Source of the DNA: Daucus carota subsp. sativus
Lineage: Eukaryota > Streptophyta > Magnoliopsida > Apiales > Apiaceae
Reading direction: 5' to 3'
Length of the DNA: 64,000 nt
Assembly: GCF_001625215.2 (NCBI RefSeq)
Contig: NC_030383.2
Span: 9,312,779 to 9,376,778, forward strand
The notes below the pieces were generated by a model. That model saw nothing but the letters and a program-made list of their open reading frames with translations. It had not been told where the DNA came from and did no database searches. Below, piece by piece: positions 22,378 to 35,669 of this stretch. A program made the translations under genes and the position numbers. Position 1 is the first letter of the stretch, and each line of letters opens with the position of its first letter.

Positions 22378-25300
22378 TCACGGTGATCTTTTCCAAGGCT
22401 TCTTTCCTTTCTTCTGGGGTAACTTGAAGGGACTCCAGCTCTTTCTGCGTTGTTTCGACGTCTCACAAAATAAACCTGAGGCAAGGGCTTGCTGAAGCCA
22501 AATATCAAAATCTTCCTCTTCATCCATCATCTCAGCATCCAAATCCCAAGGATATCTGCTTGAGTTGGATCTCTGATTTGATTTCTCCAATCCAACCATG
22601 TTTACATGAAAACTTGGACGATGGGTATTTGGTCTACAAGCCATTCCCTGTACAGAAAATTTTGTTTGTCATCTAATTTAAACAATTTGAACTCAAATCA
22701 GAAATCTACTTCAGAGGACTGTAAGAAACCCTCTGGCTTAACTAATACTACTATAAACTGAATAAATAGCTGTTCCGCAACTTATTGTGTAGACAAGATT
22801 CACACTTGACATCAAAAATTTGTATCATTGACCATAATTGGACACAATTACATACCACCTTCTGTGTTTGGTTGGGATGAATAAACGGAAGGAATGGAAT
22901 GAGATTATAACTATATTATGGGTGAAAGTTAAAAATTTTCATTATTTCACCACTCCATTATAACAAACTAAACTAGAAATGCAACCCGCCAATTTAAAAT
23001 GGAATGCGCCATTCTCCCTCGCACAAATTTTCCTACCATATCTCACAAATAAATTTTTTGCTCCCATTCATTCTTGTTTCATATCTTCCTCCTAAATTCA
23101 TTTTTTCCCCTTAATTTCCAACCATTTAATTCCTTTTCCCCGAACCAAACACAGCATAGGATTTCCTTGTCTTTCTTATGCAGGATGTTTACGGATTGAA
23201 AGTTACTTAACCTATGTTTCTTATGCAGCTGTTGTATATTATAAGTTTATAACAGAGACGTCAAGTTTGGAAGGTTATATGGTCCAGACCTATTATCATT
23301 TGGCACATGGTGGATGCACCATACTGCATAATAAAAAGGATTGTCTATGTATCTTCTTGCTCTAGAATAAAAAGCAATATCTATGGACCGAAGAGTATTG
23401 TGCATTAACAAAGATGATTCATATGCTCATTTGTTATGGATTCAAGGTCACAAGCACCACAAATTTAGAGTAAAGATTTATTTAAAAAAAAGGTGTTCAG
23501 ATTAAACATAAAATGCAACCAAAAAAATTACCCCATCTAAAAAGGCTCGAGACATTATTAGAAATTTAGGAGACGAGATGGAATGTACACCATCTATGTT
23601 ATATGGAGTGGATTGGTGAAGTCTTTGTTTTTCGGAAAGAGATAACGACTCATAAAATAAAATTGTTCCATTATGAAATTCCGCTTGGCATGTAGGGGAT
23701 TGTTTGACAATTGACTTTCAGCTTAATATTTTATGCGCAAAGTTTTTCTACACTAGGTAGCTGCATGGCTGGCAAGCCATTTACATTTGCAGAGGAAGCT
23801 TCAGCAAGCTGTGACAACTAAAAACCCATCTTGCCTTCAGCACAGCATGCACGATTACTTAAATTATAATATTTAAGAAAAACGTGAGGCAATAAGACCT
23901 TCCTCGAACCTATACACTAGAGGGGAGAGGTGTTGGGGGACAATTTTTGCTAGACCTAAAAAACAATCAAGGACCGAGAATCAGCTGAATAAGAGATTAA
24001 TCTATAATATTCGCAAACGCTCTTTACTGGCCAAGGACAAATCCTGCTGATTTAGCAGCAGACCATGGAGAAGAGAGATTGGAGATGTAAGAAAATAAGA
24101 ACCAAGGACCCATTTTAGTCATTTACAATTACTGTAAATCCTATGTAAAGAATACAAAAGACCTCGACTGAGTTAAACAGAAGATCAGAAATCAAGAAGT
24201 TATAGATGAGCAAACATAAATGAGCAGAAATAGCATCACATAACGTAACATTTTCATCCAGAAATCCTCTATAATTTAAATGTGTTTCCTCTGACATATA
24301 AGCTTGATTTGAGGGTAAGCTCTATACGACTATATTCCCTTTCGCAATATATATCAGAGTATCAGACTATACCGCCTGTAAGTGACCTTACTTCATGATA
24401 CTGCCGATATTCATTTATTAGATTACCACTTACCAGAAGCTCAAAAATCTTATAGTTTTTCAATTATAACCTTTTATCTCTAAACATCACTAACCTGACA
24501 GATAGCCCATTCTGATACGTCAAATATCTTGCTTTCAGCACAGACAAATGCACGTGGAATCTCCACCTAACATCAAAAAAAAAATTACCCCGATCAGTTA
24601 TGCATATTTATGAAGACCTCGATGTCTCTACTATACTATCAAGCAAAGCACTTTTCCAGCAACAAAAGAACACATTTATCTAGGAAATAAAAGACATGAT
24701 AGTTTTACTTAGAAGTGCGTTCAAGCAAGACTTTGCTGCTAAAGTGCTAAACCAAGATTAATATTAATTAGCTCACATGGAACTCATTTGTGCTTTTCTC
24801 ATAAAGGAAACCAGGGGGGCACTATTATCAACATTGTTCAGGAAAGAGACACTGATCAGCATAAAACTAAGCAATAAAAGGGATGAATTGATTTGTTGCA
24901 GAATACATCAAAGCTGTATACCTTTTGGGGCCGATTGAACACTAGAGAACCTCTGTATTCAACCCATCCATCTCCATCCTTAGCTTGGTGGTACTGACAG
25001 CAATCCTAAATCCAAAAACAAACATAATTCACAATCAAGTCTAAGAATAATGAATGAAAAGGAATAGTCAGAGATGAAAGAACTGAACCTGACACCATCT
25101 TGCCATTGTCTTGGCCCTATTGGTGCAAACCCATATGTGTGAATTGCCACATTTAGTGCACTGTATACGTCTAGACTCTTCAGAACAGTAGTCCGAGCGA
25201 CCCTGCTAATTATATTTGGTTAAACAATTGTCTGATAATATCTAGTAATTACTTCACTGGTAGCTCAAATCTTAATTTCGTAAAATACCATTTAGCATTT

Positions 25301-28300
25301 CACGACGTGCATTTCCACTTTTTCTTGAGGTTGTCAGAAGAACTTAATGTGACCAAGATGCGAGATCACAAAATCGGAACTTCACTATTTCTATTAGTGA
25401 TACCTGGTTCCTTTTTGTTTTGTTACTGTACTTTAAAAAAGTACTGACATTCAGCTTTTTACCCTCTCAAACGGTCTTAATGGAGACTAAGGCAACTACA
25501 CAGAACACTCAACTACCTAAGATAATAATGACTGATATAGATATAGTAAAGTATTATAAATTCACCAACATACATTTTGTTCTGACTTCTATTTATCTCA
25601 GTCTCATCAATATAAGCAGGGAAGTGGCAATACAAAAAACAATGAAATTCTTATAAGCTAAATACGATTCTAGATCTTGCATGTAAAGGAGCCCAACAGA
25701 TCAGACATATATGGTTAAACTTTTCCGGTCAGGAACAATATCCAAGTACAATAGTAACTGTGTTCAGGAACGATGGCCAAGTACAATAATAAAATATTAA
25801 ATTTACCTGACTGAATTCCTTATAATACCCTACCCAGATGATATGCAAGTTCAAATGTAAGATCTTTACTTGCACAAACAAAGGAAATCAAATTACATTT
25901 ATACCTGATGAGGAATATCAGGAGATTTCTGTGCAACACTCTTATATTCTTCTTTTCTCAGTTGTTCATCATAATCTCGCTTCTTCGTAGAATCAGAAAG
26001 AACCTGAACGTATTGACAGCAAAAAATATCAATTAATTTATGTAGGTCAAAATCAAGGTTGTCTTTACTGAACAGTGTAAGAGAATCCAATGAAATAGAC
26101 ACTTGCCTCATATGCACATTGAAGTTTCTTAAATGATTCACTTGCCAGCGGGCTTCCCATGTTTTTATCAGGATGCACAAGCATGGCCTGACCACACAAT
26201 TCCATTATAAGTATATCAACAAATTATCGTTATCAATTTTAATACAGTATAGTAATTGTTTTAGATTGCTGCATGTTCTTTTTAGCATGTGATTGCCAAA
26301 TTTTAATTTTAACTATGGTGATAACAAACATACAATTCTAAACTTGAAATGAGCACAGAGAATCAATAAAGAAAGATTATATTCGGGGGTAAACGTTTTA
26401 TACAAGTATATTAATATGAATTAGCACTAACAGTGGAAAAGAACTAAAAAGTATGCAAGGAACAATAAGAAATTGAAGCCAAGGGAATAGATTGATAATC
26501 ATCTTCATATGTAACCTGTATCTGCTGACAGATTATAAGTGAAATTTACTGTAAAACTAAAAAAACGTACCTTTTTCCGATACTCCTTCTTCAACAGAAG
26601 AGCATCAATTTTATTGACTCGAGATAATCCAAGTGCTTCATAATGATCCAAGCTTCCCAAAATTCTTTTCATCTCCTCCGGAGAATTCACCACTTCTTTC
26701 ACGATATGAGTAGCAGAAGTTTCCGTATGCTTTTTGACAACAGGTGGGGTGGGAGTAGTTGTGCTCGGTGATGATTTAGTGCTAGAAGATTTAGAAGACT
26801 GAACCTTTTCATCTTCGTCAGTAGGAGTAGAATAGTCGCAATCTTCCACAAAGTCGTCATCACTGAATGGCACTGATTCTTTGTTCTCCTCAAAGTGCGT
26901 GCTTTCACGCAAATTATCACACCATTGAAGGACATAATTTAACAAGTCATTAGAGAGAAAGGAGAGACTTATTGATACAACAACACCATGCCATCCTACT
27001 CGAACCTTTACAGAATAGAGGGCATAGATAGTAGCAATTAAGACAACCAAGCGAGCATGGTTCAAGGAAAACAAATAACCTGCAACAAAGACAAAAGAAG
27101 AAAATTCAGATTAAGCAGATTAGGTTAACTACTAGAAATATATATTAGCAATTAGGAAAATCTAAGCTTGTCAGAGTTTCTTCTTTGTAGCCTTTAAAAC
27201 TCATTAATAAGAAAAGTAAACAACTATAAAGATTAAAAGAAGACATAATCTGGAAAGGTAAATGTGGCATACCTCCAACTATAAATAATGTACCCATGAT
27301 CCAAAAGTTAGCATACATCCACAAAACTAATATAGCACAGAGCCCTGCAATAAAAATTCCAGGAGTGTAACCCAAATATTGGATGGCAACCCCAGCAACC
27401 CCCTGAAATAACACTTTAGATAGTCAGAAGATTTGTTGTTAAATTTGGTTGAACAAAGTGAAGAACATAACTACAAAATCAGATATCTATAAGCATGTCT
27501 TCCTACATTAAAATGAATTCCAAGGCATATGAATAATTAGTAACAGCTTAATAAGACTGTCACCGTTAACAATAAGACGTCATCACAGCATGTACAATAC
27601 TGAGTTGGTTATAACAGAGAATATTATGTTTTTGCCTATCCGGCTTGACTATATAAGTTCAGATTTATGTCTCTTCAACTAAAATAAAGATATTGGTTAC
27701 CTTAGTTTTGCTCAAAGTATACTTCTGGGCTATCTTGTGTTCATTTTTTGGGCACATGACAAATCTTCACAGAATGTGCAGTACTTTGTCAACAAATGCA
27801 GTTCATTTTTAGGTAGCCTTTTCATATTGACCTTCCCAGATTCTTAATGAATTAAGTAATCGGTATTTAGAAATAAAGCGGAAATTAACAAAGGTTAATA
27901 TTGATCCCTGTTTTTTCTTTTACATCAAACTAGCCTTTTCAGCACCGGCCTTACTGACAATCAACGTCATTCGTCAGTGTGATTTTCTAGGTTGATTGGC
28001 TATTACCACTTTACATAGTGTAGAGATATATTTAATTTCAAAGTGATCAAGAACAAGAAAGTCCATCACTCCATTTAAGAGTTAACAGTAAGTAACCGAT
28101 CCATCCAATTGTTAACATTCAAAAGATATAATGGAAGACAAAAGACAGCAACAGTAATCATACCATACTAAGAAGTGCGTAGACAAGGCAAGACATAGAT
28201 GTCAAACTGATAAAGCAGCTCCACATTATAACAAGCAAAGCTGCTGAACCTAGCCCAACAAAAGACCAAAATCCCCGAACAAAACAATCCTTCCAATGAA

Positions 28301-28487
28301 TCAACAAGAAATGCAGAACCGTCGCTATTCTTGCACAAACACAACAAACCACTGGCCAATGCCGCTCAAAGAAAATCCCTATTTTGTCCCTGAAACAAGT
28401 AGCCGAAGTTTGGGCAACCGAGTAAAAATGCTTCTTTGATTGTAACCATTTCCACCCTTGACTAACAAGCCCAATATCCTCCATCAT
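22378..28487 (-). CDS. Membrane J-domain protein with Jiv90 region (DNAJC14 type)
   Basis: Nine exons, 28487-28164, 27402-27273, 27079-26571, 26187-26107, 26003-25905, 25202-25089, 25005-24922, 24566-24495 and 22647-22378, join into 560 residues. Exons 1-3 hold several hydrophobic membrane spans (such as SAALLVIMWSCFISL and GIFIAGLCAILVLWM). An acidic/Ser-rich linker precedes the J domain (DHYEALGLSR, ..EYRKK, HPDKN, AYEVLSDSTKKRDYD), in which the HPD motif is intact. The Cys-rich part (CTKCGNSHIWVCTNR, MARWCQDCCQYHQAKDGDGW, VEYRG) matches the Jiv90 domain of animal DNAJC14, an ER chaperone acting with Hsp70. A basic C-terminus (KGKKPWKRSP) follows. It is probably an ER-membrane co-chaperone. 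The intron between exons 4 and 5 has a GC donor (GAG|GCAAGT). A further non-coding 5' exon near 29030-29250 is possible. Confidence 0.9.
22862..23154. mobile_element. Tourist/Harbinger-like MITE in intron 8 of the J-domain gene
   Basis: The ends ctgtgtttggttgggatga and ttccccgaaccaaacacag are inverted, and the next bases (aaggaatgg / ccatttaattcctt) also mirror. TGTTTGG termini are usual for plant Harbinger-type MITEs. No clear 3-bp duplication is seen, so superfamily assignment is tentative. Confidence 0.6.
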
Positions 28488-29945
28488 CTCGAATTCTTGA
28501 AATCACTTCAACCCCCCAATGTCAACTGCTAAATCTACAAGATCTAAAAATCCTACTACCTAAACCCATCACCAAGATTCCGAAAAATTCTCCATCTCCA
28601 GCACCATTGACTCAGCATCATAAAACAATATCACCAACTCTGCCAAAAATCCCAAAACAAAATCCGCCAATCAAGAAACATAAATAAACAAACCCCCCAT
28701 CTACATTCACTTAAAAAGATGAGATTCTGATCAAGAAAACAGCAGAAACTCATGAAAACAATTAATATTGCTTCACACATACGTTTCTAATAAAGCAACA
28801 CACAGAAAATAAATATAGCCATATGCTTTTTGACTCTAATAATGACAAATTTATCTTTCTTATTCCATCTGTCTCAGTCCTTTCATGTCTTTCACATGTT
28901 TGATCTTATTCCCCACTCAACTAAATAAACAATAATACAACACAATCACCCAAAATCAAGCTAATACATAAACACACAGCATAACAAATTAGACCAAGAA
29001 ATAATTGAACCTGAGGGAACCGAGTGAAATAACAAATGGGTATTTCATAAATGCCCCAAATCAATCCAAAGTTAAGAGCTATAGTTGAGTTCTTGAAACC
29101 CTATTTATGTTTTGTTGTGTTTCAGGCTTTGCTTGTGAAAAAGGAAGCAAAGTTTTAAAAAAGTTTCATAAAGTTTAGGAGAGAGAATGACAACACTGCT
29201 GATGAGAGAGAAATGCAGATAATATTCATAATTATATACACATGTATGTATCTATCTATCATGAATGTATGTATATAGGCACATAGATTAGATTCACATT
29301 TTTTGCTTTATTAAATTTTGTTCTTTTTTTGGTTGACCTCAACTAATTTATACAGTAGTAGTACTACTGTACTACACTAGATCTATATTAATGTGAAATT
29401 AAGTCGTATAAACATTCTGTTTTAACTTCATTATTCATGACAACATTCTCTTGTAGAAATGGTCAATTTTTTGATGAAATTAGTATCGAATTATTAGGTG
29501 CAAAATGTTCAGCTGTGATATTAAATTCCTAAGTCAGCTATTGGATATAAAAAATACTAATAAATTGTAGGAATTTATTCCATGCTTCTAGAGAAAGATA
29601 GAATAAAAGAATTTCACAATCCATATTATTTGATTTGTAAATTATAAAATAAATTTGTGTAAATTTTATATAAAAATACAATTGTAATGAGAATTTGATA
29701 AATAAATAGAAGTTTACATAATTTGACTCTTCTTAACTTCACAAAATAAATATAATTTTGTTCAGAATTTAGTTAACAAGTTTTTATAACACTAAAGGTA
29801 TTCATACATTGGGATTTGAATATAGACACAGTTGAACGTGAAATTGACTGATAACTTTTAATCGTCTTTGTTTATGAATGAAACCGTAATTTAAATAATA
29901 TTTGTAAACTAATCGGACATTTTACACCACTTTAGACCTGAGCAA
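28488..29945. other. 5' leader, promoter and upstream region of the J-domain gene
   Basis: On the minus strand, 29250-29030 looks like a leader (ctctctcat, cacaagcaaag, ...ggttccctcag followed by gt), and 28560-28490 directly precedes the ATG. An intron between them is likely but its borders are uncertain. Upstream of 29280 the DNA is AT-rich without exons. Confidence 0.45.
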
Positions 29946-29962
29946 GAAATTGGAGCCGGTTT

Positions 29963-30827
29963 TTTTTTTTTTTTTTTGAAAGGAAAATAAATTTCCATTG
30001 ATACTAAATATCAAAGATACAATATCCGACGGAACAGAGTTTCCTTCATCCACAAAAGTATACCATCTGACCGAAGAGTAAGCTAGTACTCCCGGACGCT
30101 TAGACGATATCGCCTTTAATGTCTGAAAAGAAAACCCACCAATTGGGCCTCGTTAAAACCCCGCAAGAGTAAAAACCCTATGGGAAAAAGATTTAAGGGG
30201 GAAAAAGAGTACTCTACAAAGCAAATATACATCCTTTACAAAGAAATTACAAGATAAAACTCGTATCCTTCGATGCTAAAATGATTTGTACACTTATGTC
30301 CTTTTCCATCCGCTACCTCTAAAATTCCGTAGAGTGCAATATTTAATATTGAACCTGCAAGATATTATAAACATTAAATAAAAATAGTTAGCGAACACTA
30401 AAGATAAAATAGTATGGAAACAATTCAAATACACCAACATTAAATAGTAATTAATTAAAAATAAAAACACGTCAATAAATGACACTTAATTGTGGTCAAA
30501 ATATTCCACAAGCATAACTCATAAAAGAGACAATTAAGCCTTTAATTAAGGCACATTTAACGCAACATTAACGCCGCAATTAAGGCACAATTAATGCATC
30601 TTTTCTGAAACCGACACACGGATCTCATTCTGATCCCGGAACTGCCGCCGTCACTACCATCCTCTTCGGCTACCACCGCTATCATGTCTCTCCCGTACGA
30701 GATCGTGGAGTCATTAGTCGAGTCTCGTCGGTAGCTTTCTTTAATTTTTATATATCCCTGAAAAAAAAACAAAAAAACATACAAAGCAAACACGCAACCA
30801 TGGGATTTCTGAAAAAAAAAGATTTAT
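29963..30827 (-). mobile_element. Poly(A) retroposon with 17-bp target duplication
   Basis: The sequence is framed by the direct repeat gaaattggagccggttt at 29946-29962 and 30828-30844. A T run at the left is the poly(A) tail read on the minus strand. The 3' part contains 'gttttaacgaggccc', common in plant retroelement 3' regions, and ends 'ttattttcctttc' before the A run. On the minus strand, the 5' part has an open frame of about 75 codons (30793-30557; SYRRDSTNDSTISYG, EEDGSDGGSSG) that I do not recognise. It looks like a LINE-mobilised transcript or a non-autonomous LINE. No reverse transcriptase is present. Confidence 0.7.
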
Positions 30828-31127
30828 GAAATTGGAGCCGGTTTGTTTGGCTTAAAGCAACCGGCTTAAATTAGTGGACTCCAAACTGTTTCTGATTTGA
30901 GAAGAAGTCACAAATTAATTTAAAATCAGAATAAACCAAATTAATTATATTCTGAAGTTAGTTTTGAGATGTTTGTCCTACGTACTTAATTTTTTAGAAC
31001 TTTTTCTTAATAAATATTACTCATAAATCACTATTATTCATATTATTACATATTTAATAGCACAGAACTCATTAATGAGTCAAAATTACTCCGACATATA
31101 TTTTAAAATCTTAGATTATCACAATAA

Positions 31128-31760
31128 GAGGCCGTTTGACTGGGTTCAAAATTGTGACTTATAATTTAACGTGACTTAATGTGATAAGTTGAGAGTTTAA
31201 AATGTCTATTTGGATAATTGTAACTTATTAATGACTTGTGAGTTATAAAAAATGTAATAATATGAATAAAGTGATGTATGAGTAACATACGACTTATGGC
31301 TGAATTTTTGAAAAAAAAAAGTTTTTAAAAAAAACAAGACACTTAAGAAACATCGTCAAACTAATATCTATATTTAAGTCAGTTTTTAGCTTATTCTTAA
31401 TATTAAGGAGTCGTTTGGGCGAGTTTAAAATAAGTGCTTTTTGTTTAAAATAAATAAGTGGAGTAGAAATTAGAAGCAAGATAAGACTTATAAGTGATTA
31501 AATTGTTTGGGAGATAAGTGAAAGCCCCGAAACAAAAGCTAGCACTCCTAGCTTTTTATAAGTGCTTCTTGACTTTTTACACAAACGGTACAAATAAGTA
31601 TTTCTAACTTATAAACCGAGAAGCCCGGCTTAAAAGTGGCCGCCAAACACCTACTAAGTTAGTTCGTGACTTATTACACAAACATACAATTTTTTTCAAT
31701 GTAAAGTCATGAACAGGTTAAGCCATAAGTTACAATTTTAAACTCAGTCAAACACAGACT
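31128..31760. mobile_element. Harbinger-type MITE, split by a nested copy
   Basis: The left end gaggccgtttgactgggttc continues aaaattgtgacttata. The right end inverts this (ataagttacaattttaaact, cagtcaaacacagac). TAA lies at both sides (31125-31127 and 31761-31763). A partial extra right end ('cataattttaaacacattca') follows at 31798-31820. Confidence 0.65.
31407..31654. mobile_element. Nested Harbinger-type MITE
   Basis: The element starts ggagtcgtttgggcgag, ends cgccaaacacctac, and is flanked by TAA (31404-31406 and 31655-31657). It lies inside the element at 31128-31760, so it inserted later. Confidence 0.7.
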
Positions 31761-31837
31761 TAAAACCACACACAAACATTGAGTTATGTTAAGTCATAAT
31801 TCATAATTTTAAACACATTCAAACATACTCCTAGTTA

Positions 31838-33520
31838 ATTGGTTGAAAAAAAATAAATTCAAACCATACCTAAAATTCCCAAGATATATCAAGTACCTGA
31901 CGGAGGGTTACGCATCTGACGGATTCGAAACCACCAGTGAAAGCGATGTGATTAACGATGAGAATGATCATCACAACAACAAAGATGAGAAACAAATTAC
32001 TCGAGATGATGATAATGATCAATCCGTGCCTGTCACCGAAGAAGATATTCATCCTTACCATGATTCTCTCACCGACGATCAAATTCATCAGCGACTCTGC
32101 TATTCTCTCTCTATCGCCGCTGTTTCGGCACGGCGCCGCCGGCGGTGGCAGTGTTTATCGACAAGGGTATCACCGGAAAAAGGGTACTGTACTTGCGCCT
32201 CTCTTTCATAAGTTTCATTTGCCTAGATATGTCTTCTCTTCTCTGTGTTTTTTCACCTTTCAATCCTTTTTATTTGTATATAATTGTTTTACTTTTTCTT
32301 TATGTACCATATGTATTGGATCATACGTCAATTTTGCGCTGATGGGTCGAGTTTGTGTTTACGTTTTGTTTCCAAGTTCTAGTCCTTGTCTCGTTTTTAG
32401 TTTTGTTTTGGTTTTGCATTTTCTGAGTTACAGCACTGTGTTGAAGTATGTGATGCTGAGTTTTGAGTTTTGATGCATAGTTTGGTCTGAGTCGCCATCC
32501 CGAGTATTTTGTTTAGCACCGAGTTGAGTGAAATCGTGTTTGCGTCGTTTGATTTGCTAGTTTTGTGCGCTTCTGCTGATTTCACTAGCTTAAATGATTG
32601 CCTGGATTTAGTTCTGAGTATTGTTTCCTGTTAGTTCTTTTTTCAGCCAAGTAACGCCCGAGTCGCATGATCCTAGTTTTAATGTTGCATTATTTTGTTT
32701 ATTATTGTCTGAGCTGCTTTTTAATTTTTATCGCTACTGAGTCAATTAATCTAAGAGTTGATACAGGTGTCATGTTGAATTAGTAGTGGTCACTTAATTA
32801 GTGTTATTAGATTTTTCTGATTGAATTATTTTATGGCATGATTTTAGTTTTAGAATTGTAAATTTGAATATTATTTGGAATTGTAAATTTGAATATTATT
32901 TGATTTTGATAGTAGTAATTGTAGATCTTGATTTGTTATGTTTTAAATTGTGATTGGATAAATATTCTTTATGAATATTTAGTACCATTTATGGGGTCAT
33001 TATTGATGACATTATATGCCTTTAATGGCTTTTAGTGCCATTTTTATGGCTTCCGTTACCATTTTGATGGTCATTACATTTAATATATGAGTTAGATTTT
33101 AAACTCAACTTTTATTCTTCAGTTAAAATTTTAAATTTTTATGTGTCTAACCAAAGGATTTTCCTTTGGTTAGATATTTATTAATAATTCTACATTATAT
33201 ATATATTCCTCTTTATTTTTTGATATATATACCCTTTAGTTTTTGTTTTTATTAGATTTTTTTGTATATTGATTTATGTTTTATTTGATTGTTTTTTTTT
33301 TTTTTCTCAGGATACTTTGGAAGCGAGCTGTTAGTGTATGGGTACTCTTTTTTAATTCATTTAAGCTTTATTGTCTAAACGTCCGGAGTTATGCTTGCAT
33401 GACTTTCGGTTAGATGATAAACTTTCTTGAAAGAAAGATATCTCAGTTGCGGTTTATTGTATTTCGATACAATTTATCTACGATTATGTAGACCTTACAA
33501 AAAAAAAAAAAAAAAAAAAA
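31838..33520 (+). mobile_element. 1.7-kb poly(A) retroposon with gene-like 5' ORF
   Basis: The direct repeat catactcctagtta flanks it (31824-31837 and 33521-33534), and a run of about 22 A precedes the right copy. This is a target-primed retroposition structure on the plus strand. The 5' part holds an open frame (31843-32211) with an acidic segment GYASDGFETTSESDV and DDDNDQSVPVTEEDIHPYHD. Its style resembles the N-terminus of a plant tetratricopeptide (TTC1-like) protein, though this is weak. Downstream there is a donor-like aagg|gtactgt (near 32180) and a poly-pyrimidine tract with ctcag at about 33299-33310, as if an intron had been retained. No reverse transcriptase is encoded. Confidence 0.7.
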
Positions 33521-33852
33521 CATACTCCTAGTTATATGACAAAAAAAAAACATATACTAGTTAAATATGTTTGATAAATATGTTTGAATTTCTTTTTTTT
33601 TCTTTTCAAAATCTCATGTATAATATATGTGACTTAGAGCCTAGTTTCCTAAATTTAAAATCCGGATTTAAAGTCATATTTGACTTTCTACTGAGAGTGT
33701 ATGTTCGTATGTGTATTATTGTGTTTGCTGCCCACTTGTATTTTTTTTAGCCGCAGTAAAAAGTTGTCAAACTTGAGAGTAGAGGCTCATCTCGTCACGA
33801 GCTAACCTGGTTGAAACCTTAAGCTAATCATGGAATCAGTCTTGCATACTTA

Positions 33853-34217
33853 GGGTCTGTTTGGGGGTGCTGTTAAAAATTGCTGTGCTGTCAGAAAAAG
33901 TGCTGGTAAAATAAGTGCTGTCGTAGAAATCAGATAACTGTTTGGTAATTTTTTGATATTTACTTATTTTGAGTTATAATATAAAAAATAATAATGATTT
34001 TGGTGAGGTTTTATAATGAAATCTATAACAGCATTCTGCAAAAGCTGAAAAGCAGCTTTTTCTAAAAGCATGGGAGGACCTGCTTTTTCTAACAGCAGCT
34101 TTTCAGCTAAAAGCTGCTGTTCGGGAAAGCTGCTTTTAGATTTACCAAACAGTTTTTCACCTGCTTTTCAGCAAAAAGCTGCTGTTGCTGTCTGCAACAG
34201 CAACCCCAAACAGTACC
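33853..34217. mobile_element. Tourist/Harbinger-type MITE
   Basis: The ends gggtctgtttgggggtgctg and cagcaaccccaaacagtacc are inverted, flanked by TTA (33850-33852 and 34218-34220). The interior is full of agctgctgtt/aacagcagct mirror phrases. The 365-bp size, TTA duplication and GTTTGG end fit PIF/Harbinger MITEs. Confidence 0.82.
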
Positions 34218-34220
34218 TTA

Positions 34221-35669
34221 GACCATCAATTATTGAGTTTGTGATTAATTAATACTACTCCTAAGTCAGTTATTTATTCGTTTACTTTGCTCCCTAAATT
34301 ATTAGTATTATAATTTAGAAGACTTTCTAAAATTTATTCAGGTAAAGTATGACCACATAAAAAACAGCTTTTTTTTTATTACTCCCTCGCCCTGGTCACA
34401 TTTCTACATTTATAAGTTAAATTGACTAATTTTTGATCAAAAATCATAAGTTACGCTTTTATTACTTTCAAAAACTGAAAATTACATCTTAAAGTTAATT
34501 AAAAGTTGTTTCTGATAACATATTTTTTTCTATTTTAATAATTCATAACATATTAATAAATTTCAATCAAATTTTGGTCAACCGTTATCCATAATATTGT
34601 TCTTTTATGGGTAGTGTATGAACTTATGTGAAATGATAATTAATAATTTATTTTATCTTATTGAGTGTTGTACAGTCAGATGAGCTCTAGCGTAAGCTTA
34701 ATTTTTCGAAAAAGATACTTTTCGTAATTCTTTTGGGGTTAATTATTTTGTAGCAACAAATTTTAGATTGAGTTCACTTGCATTAGAATGTAATGAAAAT
34801 AGAATGAAATAACAATTATAAAAAAATATGAATAAAAAAAAAGTTTTAGATAATACTATAATAGTGATGATTAATCTTTTGATGAAGTTAGTAGGGAAAC
34901 ATAATGAAAAAGTAGAATGAACATTTTTTTTTTTAAAATATGTAGGTTACATGTCTAGTTCAAATAATTTATATGAAATGATTGAATAAATAAAAATTAT
35001 AAATCTTTCCAGTAATCAACCTCAATTTAAAATACAAATTTCATGCAATTCCCCCTCCATCTTGTTCCATTTAATTGAACATAATCTTGATATTACGGGA
35101 GTGTTTGGTCCGAATGTTTAAGTCCGCTCTGTGAGTTTATAATTTAGAAGCTCTTATTCGCGCTGTTTATGTAAAAAATAAGAAGTATTTATAATAAGTT
35201 GAGAATGTTTGTTTTGGATCATGAATTCCGCTTCTTTTCCAAACATTTTAATCAATTATAAATTTTAATTTGTTTTTAATTTTTATTCTACTTATTTATT
35301 TTAAACCCACCCAACGACTCCGCTCACCTCAGAGTAGACTTATTACAATGAGGCAGGTAAGAGTTGATTACAGTTAATTACTCGTACCACGACTTGTCCA
35401 CCGAGTAAAATCAGCTAGTCTACTTGCTCTCCCACCTACCGGTAACTGGGTTGACATGTGGGCTTCACCTGCTCATGGGCTGACCTAGTAAGGAAAAGTA
35501 GGCAAGTGTTTTATGTTTAACACTTTCAGTTTCAGCAGAGAGGTAGTATCAGGGCCCACAAAGTTAAAAGCTCAGTCCGGATTATATAGATAGATTTCTT
35601 GTCCGGTTCGCATGTTATTACATAATTTAATATTTTTTTTATAAAAAGATAATTATATTTATTTATATA
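34221..35669. other. Gene-free AT-rich stretch with decayed MITE pieces
   Basis: A single Stowaway-like left end (actccctcgccctggtca) lies at 34380 without a matching right end. A decayed Harbinger-like unit (gggagtgtttggtccg ... cacccaacgactccg) spans about 35098-35325. I see no coding exon. Confidence 0.4.

Noticed and set aside
34380..34620. Possible further Stowaway element (actccctcgccctgg)
   Set aside because: Only one end is visible. No inverse end or second TA flank could be matched.
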